Shown here: positions 5,903 through 5,958 of the stretch, piece by piece | Layout of the letters: each line of letters begins with the position of its first letter | Numbering within the stretch: the first letter of the stretch is position 1 | Source: an uncultured bacterium | GTDB lineage: Bacteria > Cyanobacteriota > Vampirovibrionia > Gastranaerophilales > Gastranaerophilaceae | Assembly: GCA_949288685.1 (NCBI GenBank) | Contig: CASELB010000093.1 | Span: forward strand, 1 to 5,958 | Direction: 5' to 3' | DNA: 5,958 nucleotides | Program-made: the position numbers and the translations under genes | Notes under the pieces: generated by a model | Told to the model about the DNA's origin: nothing | Database searches by the model: none | What the model saw: the letters and a program-made list of their open reading frames with translations, nothing else

Positions 5903-5958
5903 ATCGGCACAATTCAGAAAAACTTTAATGTTTCGGGATAAATATTTACAAAAATTTA

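Noticed and set aside
5852..5956. Open minus-strand stretch of about 34 codons at the right edge, possibly the end of a convergent gene
   Set aside because: It has no recognisable protein pattern and is short enough to be chance; no terminator lies between it and the HTH gene as would be expected for convergent genes.
5928..5958. ATG at 5928 with a frame open to the window end
   Set aside because: Only ten codons are visible with no Shine-Dalgarno and no clear promoter; cannot be supported as a gene from this window.

Overview
The window is a flagellar structural operon read left to right, followed by a small, separately transcribed regulator-like gene. The order is flgH (3' end only) - flgI - flgJ (rod-binding domain only) - flgM - flgN - flgK - flgL, then a rho-independent terminator, an extended -10 promoter, and a 133-residue gene joining a helix-turn-helix domain to a four-cysteine zinc-ribbon-like domain. 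All genes are on the + strand. I see no rRNA, tRNA, CRISPR array, transposase, integrase or attachment site.

The organism must be diderm, because flgH and flgI encode the outer-membrane L ring and periplasmic P ring, which Gram-positive flagella lack. The DNA is clearly AT-rich (by eye roughly mid-30s percent GC) and intergenic gaps are short. An AT-rich, flagellated, diderm bacterium with FlgJ lacking a muramidase domain and the order flgHIJ-MN-KL fits several lineages: deltaproteobacteria-like groups, Elusimicrobiota, and the non-photosynthetic sister group of Cyanobacteria (Melainabacteria/Vampirovibrionia, gut order Gastranaerophilales). My preference, as an impression from protein style and base composition, is the last; I cannot prove it from this window.

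Bases 1-1881 hold the end of the hook-basal-body part: the L ring, the P ring and the rod-binding scaffold. Bases 1916-2715 hold the export-coupled checkpoint: FlgM, the predicted inhibitor of the flagellar sigma factor (sigma-28/FliA), and FlgN, the predicted export chaperone for FlgK and FlgL. Bases 2735-5297 encode the two hook-filament junction proteins FlgK and FlgL. The expected logic is that once the hook is finished, FlgM is exported, the sigma factor is freed, and FlgN delivers FlgK and FlgL to form the adaptor between hook and filament. Gaps from flgH to flgL are 4-34 nt, with no terminator and no convincing internal promoter, so these genes are probably one transcript. flgK and flgL are the most tightly coupled: the flgL Shine-Dalgarno lies inside the last two flgK codons.

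Bases 5298-5413 are a compact switch region: the terminator hairpin and T-run end the flagellar transcript, and a few bases later an extended -10 element starts the HTH-zinc-ribbon gene. The last 143 bases contain no supported gene, only an AT-rich inverted repeat of unknown role. Most of the window is conventional flagellar biology. The least conventional items are the HTH-zinc-ribbon gene with its promoter, the divergent FlgM, the cysteines in FlgK, and the absence of csrA/fliW after flgL.
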